Positions 1 through 8,900 of a stretch of DNA of 64,000 nucleotides are shown piece after piece; the first letter of the stretch is position 1, and the number at the start of each line of letters is the position of its first letter. This DNA is from Herbidospora galbida (GTDB taxonomy: Bacteria > Actinomycetota > Actinomycetes > Streptosporangiales > Streptosporangiaceae): assembly GCF_005233835.1 (NCBI RefSeq), contig NZ_SZQA01000010.1:124001-188000 (forward strand). The letters run 5' to 3'. Made by a program: the position numbers and the translations under genes. The notes under the pieces were generated by a model. The model had not been told where the DNA came from and did no database searches. It saw only the letters and a program-made list of their open reading frames with translations.

Positions 1-1
1 G

Positions 2-280
2 ATCGCGGTGGCGCAGCAGAAGATCGAGGAGTCGACCCTCACCGCCCTGACCCGGCTGGCCGACTTCCGGCCCTATGCGATCGAGCCGCCGTACACGCTC
101 GAAGTGGAGTGGAACAGCACCGCCATCGCCTCGGCCTGCGCGATCATCCCGGGAACCCGGCGCAAATCGGCAAGGAACACCGAGTTCACAACGCCCGACT
201 ACCGGGAGATCATGGCACTCTTCGGGCTGTACGCCATGATCGCCGGCCAGGTCGCGTGCGGAAGCGGTGTGTATGGGTGA
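2..280 (+). CDS. M55-family D-aminopeptidase (DppA-like), C-terminal part
   Basis: The reading frame is open from the left edge of the window, so this is the last ~92 residues of a longer protein. The tail with YAIEPPYTLEVEW followed by a segment ending in a TTPDYREIMALFG-like motif resembles the C-terminus of M55 zinc D-aminopeptidases, which cleave N-terminal D-amino acids from peptides in the cytoplasm; the catalytic N-terminal zinc residues lie outside the window. Its TGA stop overlaps the GTG start of the next gene in a GTGA arrangement, which indicates translational coupling to the amine oxidase. The family call rests on the C-terminal pattern only, so it is moderately secure. Confidence 0.7.
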   Translation: MAVAQQKIEESTLTALTRLADFRPYAIEPPYTLEVEWNSTAIASACAIIPGTRRKSARNTEFTTPDYREIMALFGLYAMIAGQVACGSGVYG

Positions 281-1773
281 CGGGTGACTTAAGCCGCAGG
301 GCTCTCCTCCACGGACTCGGCGTCGCCGGGGGAGCCGGCGCCATGCTGGCCGCCATGGGCGCCCTCGGCCTCGTCCCGTCCAGCCAGGCCCGCACCTTCA
401 CCGCGCCCCAGCCGGGCGACTTCACCCTGACCGGCCGATCGCCGAAGCGCGTCGTGATCCTCGGCGCCGGGATCGCCGGGCTCGCCGTCGCCTACGAACT
501 GCTCAAGGCCGGGTACGACGTCACGATCCTGGAGGCCGCCAAGAAGGTCGGCGGCCGGAACCTGACGATCCGCGGCGGCGACGAGATCACCGAGATCGGC
601 GGCGTCACCCAGCGGGCCGCCTTCCGCGACGGCACCTATTTCAACGCCGGCCCGGCCCGCATCGCGCAGTGGATGATCACCATGGACTACTGCCGCGAGC
701 TCGGCGTGCCCCTGGAGATCTTCGTCAACTCCAACGCCGACGCCTACGTCCACACCTCCGGGAAGTCGATCAGGCTGCGCACCGCCCGCGCCGACACCCA
801 GGGATACCTGTCGGAACTGCTGGCCAAGGCCACGAACCAGGGCGCCCTCGACGCCGACCTGACCGCGGCCGACAAGACCGACCTGCTCGACCTGTTACGC
901 GAGTTCGGCCAGCTCGGCGAGCAGCTCACCTACGACGGCGGCGAGCGCCGCGCCGACACCGGCCCGATCCCGTCGGTGAGTGAGGTGCTGGGCTACCGGA
1001 TCCCCTACGCGCTCACCTGGGACCTCGCCCACGACCAGGCCATGCCCATGTTCCAGCCGGTCGGCGGCATGGACCGCATCGTCGACGCCCTGGTCGCCAA
1101 CGTCGGCCGCCACCGCATCAGGACCGGCACCCCGGCCACGAAGATCACCGACACCGGCCGCGAGGTCGTCGTCGAGTACCAGAACGGCGCGGCAAGGGCC
1201 GACTACTGCGTCGCCACCCTGCCCCCGCACGTCCTCGCCCGCGTCCCCAGCACGCTGCCGCCCGGGATCGTCTCGCGCCTCGGCCAGGGCTTCGTCCTCG
1301 CCGGCGGCAAACTCGGCCTGGAGTACGGCCGCCGCTGGTGGGAGCTGGACGAGAACATCTACGGCGGCACCAGCGAGACCGACCTCGACATCGGCCGCAT
1401 CTGGTATCCCTCGCACGGCTTCCACGAGCGCCGGGGCCTGCTCGTCGGCTACTACACCGTGGCCGACCCGGCCGCCGTCTACGACGCCCTGTCGCCGGCC
1501 GCCCGCCTCGACCGCGCGCTGCGCGCCGGCGAGCAGGTCCACGGGCCGCGCTACCGCAAGGACCTGCTGTCGGCCGTCTCGATGTCGTGGGCGAAGCGGC
1601 CCCACGTCGAGGGCATGATGAACGTCGGCCTCCAGGGCGTGCCGCAGGCCCACGGGCGCGTCTACCTGGCGGGTGACTGGATGACCGGCCTGGTGGCCTG
1701 GCAGGCTGGGGCCTTCGAGTCCGCACGCAAGGCAGTGCTCTCGATCCATGAGAGGGCGCTGAAGGAGAACTGA
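277..1773 (+). CDS. Flavin monoamine oxidase family protein, Tat-exported
   Basis: FAD-dependent amine oxidase of 498 residues. The N-terminus has a twin-arginine motif (SRRALLHG) and a hydrophobic stretch, so export by the Tat system is likely. The dinucleotide-binding motif VVILGAGIAGLAVAYELLKAG follows near residue 60, then an ExxxxVGGR-type segment (LEAAKKVGGRN); the C-terminus has the usual YLAGDW flavin-contact motif. GTG at 277 is chosen because the frame upstream overlaps the peptidase gene and has shadow-like codon use. Two rare TTA leucine codons occur, at 289-291 and 895-897. The gene sits between the M55 peptidase and a YbaK protein with overlapping ends, so D-amino acid or amine catabolism is a possible context; the substrate is not evident. 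Confidence 0.85.
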   Translation: MTGDLSRRALLHGLGVAGGAGAMLAAMGALGLVPSSQARTFTAPQPGDFTLTGRSPKRVVILGAGIAGLAVAYELLKAGYDVTILEAAKKVGGRNLTIRGGDEITEIGGVTQRAAFRDGTYFNAGPARIAQWMITMDYCRELGVPLEIFVNSNADAYVHTSGKSIRLRTARADTQGYLSELLAKATNQGALDADLTAADKTDLLDLLREFGQLGEQLTYDGGERRADTGPIPSVSEVLGYRIPYALTWDLAHDQAMPMFQPVGGMDRIVDALVANVGRHRIRTGTPATKITDTGREVVVEYQNGAARADYCVATLPPHVLARVPSTLPPGIVSRLGQGFVLAGGKLGLEYGRRWWELDENIYGGTSETDLDIGRIWYPSHGFHERRGLLVGYYTVADPAAVYDALSPAARLDRALRAGEQVHGPRYRKDLLSAVSMSWAKRPHVEGMMNVGLQGVPQAHGRVYLAGDWMTGLVAWQAGAFESARKAVLSIHERALKEN

Positions 1774-2285
1774 TGCTGGATTGGGTCCCCGCCGCCGACC
1801 ACCTCGATCTGCTGGCCGAACCGGTGGCGAAGGCCGTACCGGACCTGAAGATCGACCTGCGGGCGACCGCCATCGACCCCGGCCTGGCCGACACCGCCGC
1901 CTTCTGCGAGACCTACGGCGTCGCCCCGGAGGACTCGGCCAACTGCGTCGTCGTGGCGGCCAAGCGTGGCGGCGAGATCCGCTACGCGGCCGTCATGGTG
2001 CTGGCCACCCACCGGGCCGACATCAACGGGATCGTCCGGCGGCACCTCGACGCCCGCAAGATCTCGTTCGCGCCGATGGACGACGCCGTCTCGCTGACCG
2101 GGATGGAATACGGCGGAATCACGCCGATCGGGCTGCCGGAGGGCTGGCCGGTGCTCGTTGACGAAAACGTGACCCGCCGCGACTTCGTCGTCATCGGCAG
2201 CGGGCTTCGCCGGTCCAAGCTGGCGCTTTCCGGTAGTGATCTCGTCACCGCCACCCGGGGCGAGGTGCTGTTGCTCACTTTGTGA
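1773..2285 (+). CDS. YbaK/ProX-type aminoacyl-tRNA deacylase
   Basis: A 170-residue protein of the YbaK/EbsC/ProRS-associated family, which hydrolyses mischarged tRNAs (for example Ala-tRNA-Pro or Cys-tRNA-Pro) in the cytoplasm. The conserved stretch around the AAKRGGEI and VMVLATHRAD segments, followed by a SLTGMEYGGITPIGLP motif, is typical: the GG.TP.G motif forms the substrate pocket. Its ATG overlaps the TGA of the amine oxidase by one base (TGATG), so it is co-translated with the upstream genes. Which mischarged tRNA it edits cannot be told from sequence. Confidence 0.85.
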   Translation: MLDWVPAADHLDLLAEPVAKAVPDLKIDLRATAIDPGLADTAAFCETYGVAPEDSANCVVVAAKRGGEIRYAAVMVLATHRADINGIVRRHLDARKISFAPMDDAVSLTGMEYGGITPIGLPEGWPVLVDENVTRRDFVVIGSGLRRSKLALSGSDLVTATRGEVLLLTL

Positions 2286-2391
2286 CCGTAGGGTGGGAAA
2301 CCGTTGGACCAATCCTGCCGTTGTACAGGGCAGGAATGTGGCCTGATGGTTCACTCATGGGCGGTGTTTTAGTCGGTATGGTGCTAAAGGC
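2286..2391 (+). promoter_or_regulatory. Kinase-cluster promoter region with small hairpin
   Basis: This gap holds a CCTGCC/GGCAGG inverted repeat around 2312-2332, which may end the upstream operon. A TATGGT -10-like hexamer near 2376 lies 9 nt before the ATG of the first kinase, so the kinase transcript probably begins just upstream of the start codon. No operator was recognised. Confidence 0.3.
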
Positions 2392-4680
2392 ATGAATCAG
2401 GACGACCGACTTGGCCCCTACCGGCTGCTCAGGCGGCTCGGTGAAGGCGGCATGGGCGTGGTCCACCTGGCCCTTGATCCTCACGGCAGGCAGGTGGCCG
2501 TCAAGGTGCTGCGCCCGGAGGTCGCCGGCGACGACACGGCGCGCCGCCGGCTCTCCCGCGAGGTCGAGACGATGCGGCGGGTCCGCAACCCCTACATCGC
2601 CGAGGTCGTCGACGCCGACGTGACGGGCCAGCGGCCCTACATCGTGACGCGCTACGTCCCCGGCAAACCCCTCGACGACCTGATCAAGCACGACGGCCCG
2701 ATGTCGGTCGAAGGTCTGCTCAAGATCGCCTACGGGGTGGCCGACGCGCTGTCGGCCGTCCACGCGGCCGGGGTCATCCACCGCGACCTGAAGCCGGGCA
2801 ACGTGCTCATGCTCGACGGCGACCCGGTGCTGATCGACTTCGGCATCGCCCAGGCGGTCGACGCGACCCGGCTGACCCAGACCGGCATGTTCATCGGCAC
2901 CCCCGGCTACCTGGCCCCCGAGATCATCGAGGGTCACGAGGCCGGCCCCGAGGTCGACGTGCACGCCTGGGCCGGCACCCTGCTCTACGCCGCGACCGGC
3001 CTGCCGCCGTTCGGCAAGGGCACGCTGGAGATGATCTTCTTCAACATCACCTCGGGCAAGGCGAACGTCGACGCCGCCCCGCCGGTGATCCAGGCGGTGC
3101 TGCGCGCGGCGTTCCAGCGCGACCCCTCGCGGCGTCCCCGGGCGGTCGAGCTGCGCGAGCAGGTGGCCCGGCTGATGCCGCAGGCGCGGCGTCCCCGGGT
3201 GCCCGACGAGGTCACCACGGTCCCCAACATCGACGACCAGACCGGCCAGCCGATCGCCGTCTTCGGCGTCGACGGCCCGCCGCCCACGCCGCGGCCCCCG
3301 TCGACCGACCAGGTCAACCAGCCGGTGGCCGGTCCGAAGGCCAATCCGCTGATCACCCCGGTCGTCCGCCGCCAGCCGTCGCAGGAGGAGTATGTCTCCC
3401 TCCTGAACGACACCCCCTACGCGGGCCACCAGCCGCCGGCCGAGCCGATCCCGACGAGCGACGTCCGGCCGACCCAGGGCCACCCGAACCGGCCGAACCA
3501 GGGCTATCCGGGCACCGGCGCCAATCCCGCTCAGGGCGGCCGGCAGGGGCCCGGCTATCCGGGGCAGCAGCACGGCACCGGTCCCTCCGGGTTCACCGGA
3601 CATCCGAACACCGGGCAGAGCCCCGGCCCCGCCGAGCCGACCGCGCCGCGGCAGGCCGTCAACCCCTCCGGCCCCGGGCACGTTCCCGGCCGGGGCGGCG
3701 GCGACCCGTTCCCGACGGTCCGGGTGACCGGCGAAGACCTGCGCCGGGCCGGGCTCTCGGGCGAGGGCGACGTTCCGACCCGGATGCCGGGCCGGCAGAG
3801 CGGCTGGGACGACGGCGACATGCCGACCCGCCGGGCCGGTCAGGGCGGCTGGGAGCAGCCGCGCGACGGCGATCTGCCCACGCGCCGGGTCCGGCCCGAG
3901 GAGCTGCGCCAGTCGCAGAACCCGCAGCAGGCGTTCTTCGAGCAGCCCGCCGAGCTCTACGAGCGGACCCCGCAGGTCCACCAGCCCAAGCCGGCGCCGT
4001 TCCTCGAGACGCTGCGCGTCCCGCCGCCCCCGCCGCTGCACAACCCGGGCGCGCGTCCGGGCGCCATGCTGCAGCGCTCCCGCGCCTACGGCGTGGCGAG
4101 CGTGCTCATGCAGGTCGCGCTGCTGGGCGGCGCGGCGATCGCGCCGACGCTGGCCGCACTGCTGATCATCCCGAGCGTCATCCTCTTCCGGGCCGCCGAC
4201 ATCGCCCAGCCGCAGCTCAACGGCCAGCGGCAGGTGAGCGCGGCGGCGGGCGACGTGTTCCGGGTGCTCAACGAGCCCGCCGCGCTGGCCAAGTCGGCCG
4301 GGGCGACGCTGGGGCTCATCTTCTACGGGCTCATCCTCGGCATTCCCGTCACGTTGCTGCTGACGGTGCTCACGAACATGGACATCCCCGCCACTCTCGG
4401 CTGGGGCGTCGCGGTCGCCCTCTGGACGATCTGCGCCGGCCCCGCCGTCGAGGCCCCCACCCGCCAGGTACGCCGTACGCTGGCATCGCTGTTCCCCACC
4501 AGGGGTATGGCGATCGGGGTCGCGGCCATCGTGGGGGTGGTGGCGGTGGTCCTCGCGGGAGTCGCGCTGTTGTCGCTCAGTTCCGAGATCCACACGGCAG
4601 GTTTGATCTGGGGTTTCGACCTGCCGGAACTGACACAACGGCTGGAACAACTGCGGAAATCAGGACTAGGGGGTTCATAG
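2392..4680 (+). CDS. Serine/threonine protein kinase with C-terminal membrane segments (kinase 1 of 3)
   Basis: Hanks-type kinase of 762 residues. The catalytic domain spans about residues 10-262, with a glycine loop (LGEGGMGVVHLA), the VAVKVL lysine, HRDLKPGN catalytic loop, DFGIAQ and GTPGYLAPE, so it should be active. A long Pro/Gly/Gln-rich linker follows (about 270-555) containing repeated DLPTRR/DVPTRM-like Thr motifs, then about four hydrophobic segments near the C-terminus. The kinase domain is therefore probably cytoplasmic, tethered by a C-terminal bundle rather than the single central helix and sensor of PknB. It abuts the second kinase with no intergenic space. Substrate unknown. 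Confidence 0.9.
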   Translation: MNQDDRLGPYRLLRRLGEGGMGVVHLALDPHGRQVAVKVLRPEVAGDDTARRRLSREVETMRRVRNPYIAEVVDADVTGQRPYIVTRYVPGKPLDDLIKHDGPMSVEGLLKIAYGVADALSAVHAAGVIHRDLKPGNVLMLDGDPVLIDFGIAQAVDATRLTQTGMFIGTPGYLAPEIIEGHEAGPEVDVHAWAGTLLYAATGLPPFGKGTLEMIFFNITSGKANVDAAPPVIQAVLRAAFQRDPSRRPRAVELREQVARLMPQARRPRVPDEVTTVPNIDDQTGQPIAVFGVDGPPPTPRPPSTDQVNQPVAGPKANPLITPVVRRQPSQEEYVSLLNDTPYAGHQPPAEPIPTSDVRPTQGHPNRPNQGYPGTGANPAQGGRQGPGYPGQQHGTGPSGFTGHPNTGQSPGPAEPTAPRQAVNPSGPGHVPGRGGGDPFPTVRVTGEDLRRAGLSGEGDVPTRMPGRQSGWDDGDMPTRRAGQGGWEQPRDGDLPTRRVRPEELRQSQNPQQAFFEQPAELYERTPQVHQPKPAPFLETLRVPPPPPLHNPGARPGAMLQRSRAYGVASVLMQVALLGGAAIAPTLAALLIIPSVILFRAADIAQPQLNGQRQVSAAAGDVFRVLNEPAALAKSAGATLGLIFYGLILGIPVTLLLTVLTNMDIPATLGWGVAVALWTICAGPAVEAPTRQVRRTLASLFPTRGMAIGVAAIVGVVAVVLAGVALLSLSSEIHTAGLIWGFDLPELTQRLEQLRKSGLGGS

Positions 4681-6669
4681 TTGGCCGCAACGGAAGCACC
4701 GGAGAGGATCGGTCCCTACCGATTGCTCCGGCGACTTGGCGAGGGCGGGATGGGCGTCGTCCATCTGGGGCTCGACTCCGACGACCGCCAAGTCGCCGTC
4801 AAGGTCCTGCACCCACACGTCGCATCCGACCTGAAGGCGCGCGACCGTCTCACCCGCGAGGTCGAGACGATGCGCCGGGTGCGCAGCGGCCGCGTCGCCG
4901 CGGTCCTCGACGCCGACCTGACCGGCGCCACGCCCTACATCGTCACCCGCTTCGCGCCGGGCCGCACTCTTGAGCAGCGGGTGCTCGAAGACGGCCCGCT
5001 CAAGGGCGACGAACTGACCAAGCTGGCCCGGGGGCTGTGCGAGGCGCTGGTGGCCATCCACCACGCCGACGTCATCCATCGCGACCTCAAGCCGGCCAAC
5101 GTGATGCTCGTCGACGACGGGTCTGGCACGTTCGAACCGCTGGTCATCGACTTCGGCATCGCCCACCTCGTCAACGCCACCCGGCTGACCCAGACGGGCA
5201 TGTTCGTCGGCACCCCCGGATACCTCGCACCGGAGATCATCCGTGACAGCGAGATCACCCAGGCCGCCGACGTCCACGCGCTGGCCGCGACCGTGTTCTT
5301 CGCCGCGACCGGCAAGCCGCCGTTCGGCTCGGGCACCTTCGAGGCGGTCTGTTACAACATCCTGGAGGGCAAGGCCCAGGTCGACGCGGCGCCCGCGTTC
5401 CTGCGCGGCTGGCTGCGGCTCGCCCTGGCCACCGACTCCACCGCCCGCCCGACGGCCGGGTCGCTGCTGAAACTCTCGCGCGCCCTCGACCCGACGGTGA
5501 CGGTGTTCAAGGAGGGCGGCACCGCCGTCCAGAAGAACCAGGCCGTCGACGGCACCCGCGTCCTGTCCGACGGGACCCGCGTGCTGGCCGACGGCACCAG
5601 GGTCCTCAACGACGGGACCCGGGTGCTCACCGACGGCACCCGCGTGCTGTCCGACGGCACCCGCGTGCTGAGCGACGGCACCCGCGTGCTCGACGACGCC
5701 GTGCCCTCGGCCCGGCGCGACGAGACGTTCTCCGACCTGCTGCCGCCGGTCAACTACGTCGCGCCCGAGCGTGAGCCCCGGCCGCAGAAGGAGTCGCGGC
5801 GCCGTCCGGGCGGCTCGTCGCAGCCGCCGCCCTACGTCCCGGCCAACGTGCCGCCCTATCAGCCGCCGCCGCAGTTCGCGCCGCCGCCCTACGCCGACCA
5901 GCGGGTGGCCGGTTTCCCGTCGCCCCAGCAGCAGCGGTCGGCGCCCCCGGCCCCGCCGCAGGCGCGGCCCTACACCCCGCCGCAGCCGCAGCAGGACCGG
6001 CCGCGCTACAAGACCAGCCACCCCGTGATGGCGGGGCTGATGCTGGCGACGCTGGTCGGCGCGGCGTGCCTGCTGCCGGTGATGGTGAGCCTGTTCGCGG
6101 TCGTGCTGGTGCTGTGCCTGCGGGTCGGCAACTCGCTGATCGGCGACATGAGCGAGCGCCGGTCGGTCCGGGGCACCAGCAACTCCGACCCGATGCGGGC
6201 CGTGCTCGGCACTCCGTGGGCGCTGGTCAAGGCGGTGCTGGCCACCGTGATCCACGTCCCGCTGGGCATCCTGTTCGGCATCTGCGTCTGGGGCGCGTGC
6301 CGCTACCTGGGCGGGCTGACGACCGACGGCGCGGCGGCCTACGCGGCGGCGGCGTTCGTCGGCGGGCTGTTCCTGCTGCCGGGCGGGCGCAAGCCGCGCC
6401 AGGCGGTGCAGCGGGCGCTGGCGGGCGTCATCCGCAGCCCCGGCGCCGGCATGGTGGTCACCCTGGTCTTCGGCACGCTGGCGTTCTTCATCGTGATGAC
6501 CGCGCTGTCGGCCGAAGCCGTCTGGACGCCCTGGCGTCCGCCGTCGGCCGTGATCGACGACCTGGTCGCCAGTCTCGGCAAGGGACAGGACACCGCGGTC
6601 AACCTGATCACCGGCCTGTTCGAAGACCTGATGAGCCAGATCGGATTGGGATTCCTCGTCGGAAAGTGA
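4681..6669 (+). CDS. Serine/threonine protein kinase with DGTRVL heptad repeats (kinase 2 of 3)
   Basis: Hanks-type kinase of 662 residues, paralogous to the gene before it. All catalytic motifs are present: LGEGGMGVVHLG, VAVKVL, HRDLKPAN, DFGIAH, GTPGYLAPE. Residues 290-338 consist of seven tandem heptads of the form DGTRVLx; a Pro/Gln-rich stretch and four or five membrane segments follow. The start is TTG directly after the TAG of kinase 1, with a G-rich sequence (GGGGG) about 8 nt upstream as the likely ribosome site; the kinase fold begins at residue 10, so no later start would keep the glycine loop. Translation is probably coupled to kinase 1. Confidence 0.88.
   Translation: MAATEAPERIGPYRLLRRLGEGGMGVVHLGLDSDDRQVAVKVLHPHVASDLKARDRLTREVETMRRVRSGRVAAVLDADLTGATPYIVTRFAPGRTLEQRVLEDGPLKGDELTKLARGLCEALVAIHHADVIHRDLKPANVMLVDDGSGTFEPLVIDFGIAHLVNATRLTQTGMFVGTPGYLAPEIIRDSEITQAADVHALAATVFFAATGKPPFGSGTFEAVCYNILEGKAQVDAAPAFLRGWLRLALATDSTARPTAGSLLKLSRALDPTVTVFKEGGTAVQKNQAVDGTRVLSDGTRVLADGTRVLNDGTRVLTDGTRVLSDGTRVLSDGTRVLDDAVPSARRDETFSDLLPPVNYVAPEREPRPQKESRRRPGGSSQPPPYVPANVPPYQPPPQFAPPPYADQRVAGFPSPQQQRSAPPAPPQARPYTPPQPQQDRPRYKTSHPVMAGLMLATLVGAACLLPVMVSLFAVVLVLCLRVGNSLIGDMSERRSVRGTSNSDPMRAVLGTPWALVKAVLATVIHVPLGILFGICVWGACRYLGGLTTDGAAAYAAAAFVGGLFLLPGGRKPRQAVQRALAGVIRSPGAGMVVTLVFGTLAFFIVMTALSAEAVWTPWRPPSAVIDDLVASLGKGQDTAVNLITGLFEDLMSQIGLGFLVGK
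5548..5694 (+). repeat. Seven in-frame 21-bp tandem repeats
   Basis: Seven consecutive 21-bp units encode DGTRVL plus one variable residue (S, A, N, T, S, S, D). The protein repeat is exact in six of seven positions while synonymous bases differ between units (GGC/GGG, CGC/AGG/CGG), so the amino-acid pattern appears conserved by selection rather than being a very recent DNA expansion. Confidence 0.95.
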
Positions 6670-6722
6670 GCCAGAGCCCGCGACGGGGCACGATGACACG
6701 TGAATCCTGAAGGGAGCAGCCG

Positions 6723-7955
6723 GTGGAGTCGAGCGTCTCTAACGCCGGGCCCTATCGGCTGCTGTCGCCCCTCGGCAAGGGTGGGTTCGGTGCGGTCCAT
6801 CTGGCGCTCGACGCCGAGGGCCGCACCGTCGCGGTGAAGGTCCTCCACCCGCACATAGCGGCCGACGCCTCCGCCATCACCCGGCTGTCGCGCGAGGTCG
6901 AGACGATGCTGCGGGTGCGCGGGCCGCACATCGCCGAGGTCCTCGACGTGTCGCTCGAGGGTGACCGGCCCTACATCGTCACCCGTTACGTGCCGGGCCG
7001 GGCCCTGTCGACGATCGTCGCCGAGGGCCCGGTCAAAGACGACGCCGACCTGCTGCGGCTGGCGCGGGGCCTGGCCGAGGCGCTGGCGGCGATCCACGAC
7101 GCGGGGGTCGTCCACCGAGACCTGAAGCCGGCCAACGTGATGCTGGCCGACGGCGAGCCCTACCTCATCGACTTCGGCATCGCCTCCGCACTCGACCTGG
7201 TCTCGGTGACCGACACCGGCGCGGTCGTCGGCACCCCCGGCTACCTGGCCCCCGAGGTCCTCGAAGGCCGCGAGGCCGGGCCGCCCGCCGACGTGTTCGC
7301 GTTCGCCACGACGCTCGCCTTCGCCGCCACCGGCCGTCCGATCTACGGCCAGGGGCCCGCCCCGGCGGTCGCCTACCGGATCGTCCACCACGAGCCCGAC
7401 CTGACCGGGGTGCCCTCGTGGCTGGTCCCTATCCTGCGCGACGCTCTGGCCACCGACCCGGCGGCCCGTCCGACGGCCGGTCAGCTGCTTGCCCGCCTGG
7501 GCGCCCAGCGCCCGGTCGCCCCGGCCACCCCGGTCACTCCGGCGCCGGCCGGCGCCCACCGCGAGGAGGAGACCGTCGAGCTGAAGGCGGCGACCGTGCC
7601 GCCGCCCGACACCCGCTCGCCGGCCGAGATCGCCTTCGCCCGCCGCCGCGACGTGGTGCGCCGCCGCTGGGTGGTCGGCACCTGCGCGGTCGTCGGCCTG
7701 CTCGCCGCGACCGGCCGCGAGCACCTGCCCGAGGCCTCTCTCCTCCTGCTCGTCGTGTACGGTCTGGCGCTCCTCATCGACGCCATGTTCGGCCTGGCCG
7801 CCAAGGAGAGAGGGCGCGTCGTCCTCGACCTGTCGGCCATCGCGGGCTCGATCGTGCTCTGGTGGGCGCTGAGCACCTTCTTCAGCACGTTTATCCTGCT
7901 GCTGGCCGTCGGCGCGGTGCTCTTCGCGCTGGGCGTGCTCGTCCTCGCGAGCTGA
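6723..7955 (+). CDS. Serine/threonine protein kinase, membrane-anchored (kinase 3 of 3)
   Basis: Third paralogous Hanks-type kinase, 410 residues, with the shortest linker. Catalytic motifs are LGKGGFGAVHLA, VAVKVL, HRDLKPAN, DFGIAS and GTPGYLAPE. After about residue 300 the protein has four closely spaced hydrophobic helices and no extracellular sensor. The GTG start is preceded by GAAGGGAGC about 8 nt upstream. It is separated from kinase 2 by 53 bp and probably belongs to the same transcription unit. The three genes look like successive duplications with divergent linkers. Confidence 0.88.
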   Translation: MESSVSNAGPYRLLSPLGKGGFGAVHLALDAEGRTVAVKVLHPHIAADASAITRLSREVETMLRVRGPHIAEVLDVSLEGDRPYIVTRYVPGRALSTIVAEGPVKDDADLLRLARGLAEALAAIHDAGVVHRDLKPANVMLADGEPYLIDFGIASALDLVSVTDTGAVVGTPGYLAPEVLEGREAGPPADVFAFATTLAFAATGRPIYGQGPAPAVAYRIVHHEPDLTGVPSWLVPILRDALATDPAARPTAGQLLARLGAQRPVAPATPVTPAPAGAHREEETVELKAATVPPPDTRSPAEIAFARRRDVVRRRWVVGTCAVVGLLAATGREHLPEASLLLLVVYGLALLIDAMFGLAAKERGRVVLDLSAIAGSIVLWWALSTFFSTFILLLAVGAVLFALGVLVLAS

Positions 7956-8033
7956 CCCCCGCCGTACCTGTCCAGAACATAGTTCGGTATGGTGAGGGCA
8001 AGTGCCCCGTACGCGGGGTTTGTGAGTAAGCTA

Positions 8034-8045
8034 CCCGTGGGTAAC
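8034..8045. promoter_or_regulatory. Inverted repeat TACCCGTGGGTA upstream of etfB
   Basis: TACCC-GT-GGGTA lies 61-72 bp upstream of the etfB start. Such short inverted repeats are typical of TetR-family operators in actinobacterial lipid-oxidation genes, but no regulator gene is adjacent, so assignment to a family is inference. Confidence 0.35.
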
Positions 8046-8105
8046 AAATAGCCAGTCGTCCGCTGCGGCGTCAGCCGTCTGAGTACGGGAGGTCGGCCAC
8101 CGGCC

Positions 8106-8888
8106 ATGAACATCGTCGTCTGCGTGAAGCAGGTTCCCGACACCGCGACCGAGCGCAAGCTGCGGTCCGATGACAGCACGATCGACCGCAGCGCCAATGG
8201 GGTCATCAACGAGCTCTGCGAATACGCGGTCGAAGACGCTCTCAAGCTGAAAGAGGCCCACGGCGGCGAGGTGACGGTCCTCACCATGGGGCCCGACCAG
8301 GCCACCGACGCCATCCGCAAGGCCCTCGCGATGGGCGCCGACAAGGCCGTCCACCTGTCCGACGAGGCGCTGCACGGCTCCGACGCCCTCTCGACCTCCT
8401 ACGCGCTGTCCCAGGCGCTCAAGAAGATCGGGTTCGACGTCGTCATCCTCGGCTCCGAGTCGACCGACGCCCGCACCGGCATGCTCGCCGCGATGCTCGC
8501 CGAGCGCCTCGGCGTGCCGCAGCTGACCCTCGCCAGCAAGATCGAGGTCGACGGCTCGGCCATCAGCATCCACCGGCAGACCGACTACGGCTACGACAAG
8601 GTCGAGGCCACGCTGCCCGCCGTCGTGTCGGTCGTCGAGAAGCCCGACCCCTTCAAGCCGCGTTACCCGTCCTTCAAGGGCATCATGGCGGCCAAGAAGA
8701 AGCCCATCGAGAAGATCGGCGTCGCCGACGCCGAGATCGACCCCGCCCAGATCGGCCTCGCCGCCGCCTGGAGCGTGGTCTCCGACTTCACCGCCGCGCC
8801 CCCGCGCGGCAAGGGCGTCGTGGTCAACGACGAGGGCGACGGCGGCACCAAGGCGGCCGAGTTCCTCGTGTCGAAGAAGTTCATCTAG
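8106..8888 (+). CDS. etfB: Electron transfer flavoprotein subunit beta
   Basis: A 260-residue EtfB/FixA protein. The N-terminus (MNIVVCVKQVPDTATERKL) and the VEDALKLKE and GSESTDARTG segments are family hallmarks. With EtfA it carries electrons from acyl-CoA and other flavin dehydrogenases to ETF:quinone oxidoreductase. etfA begins 12 bp downstream and the two clearly form an operon. The EtfB signature region VE(K)PDPFKPRYPSFKGIMAAKK is intact. No dehydrogenase or quinone oxidoreductase gene lies nearby. Confidence 0.95.
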   Translation: MNIVVCVKQVPDTATERKLRSDDSTIDRSANGVINELCEYAVEDALKLKEAHGGEVTVLTMGPDQATDAIRKALAMGADKAVHLSDEALHGSDALSTSYALSQALKKIGFDVVILGSESTDARTGMLAAMLAERLGVPQLTLASKIEVDGSAISIHRQTDYGYDKVEATLPAVVSVVEKPDPFKPRYPSFKGIMAAKKKPIEKIGVADAEIDPAQIGLAAAWSVVSDFTAAPPRGKGVVVNDEGDGGTKAAEFLVSKKFI

Positions 8889-8900
8889 GGAGGGTTGGCA

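Noticed and set aside
2275-4650. 791-codon open frame antisense to kinase 1
   Set aside because: Arg/Asp/Gly-rich shadow caused by high GC; kinase motifs are all on the plus strand.
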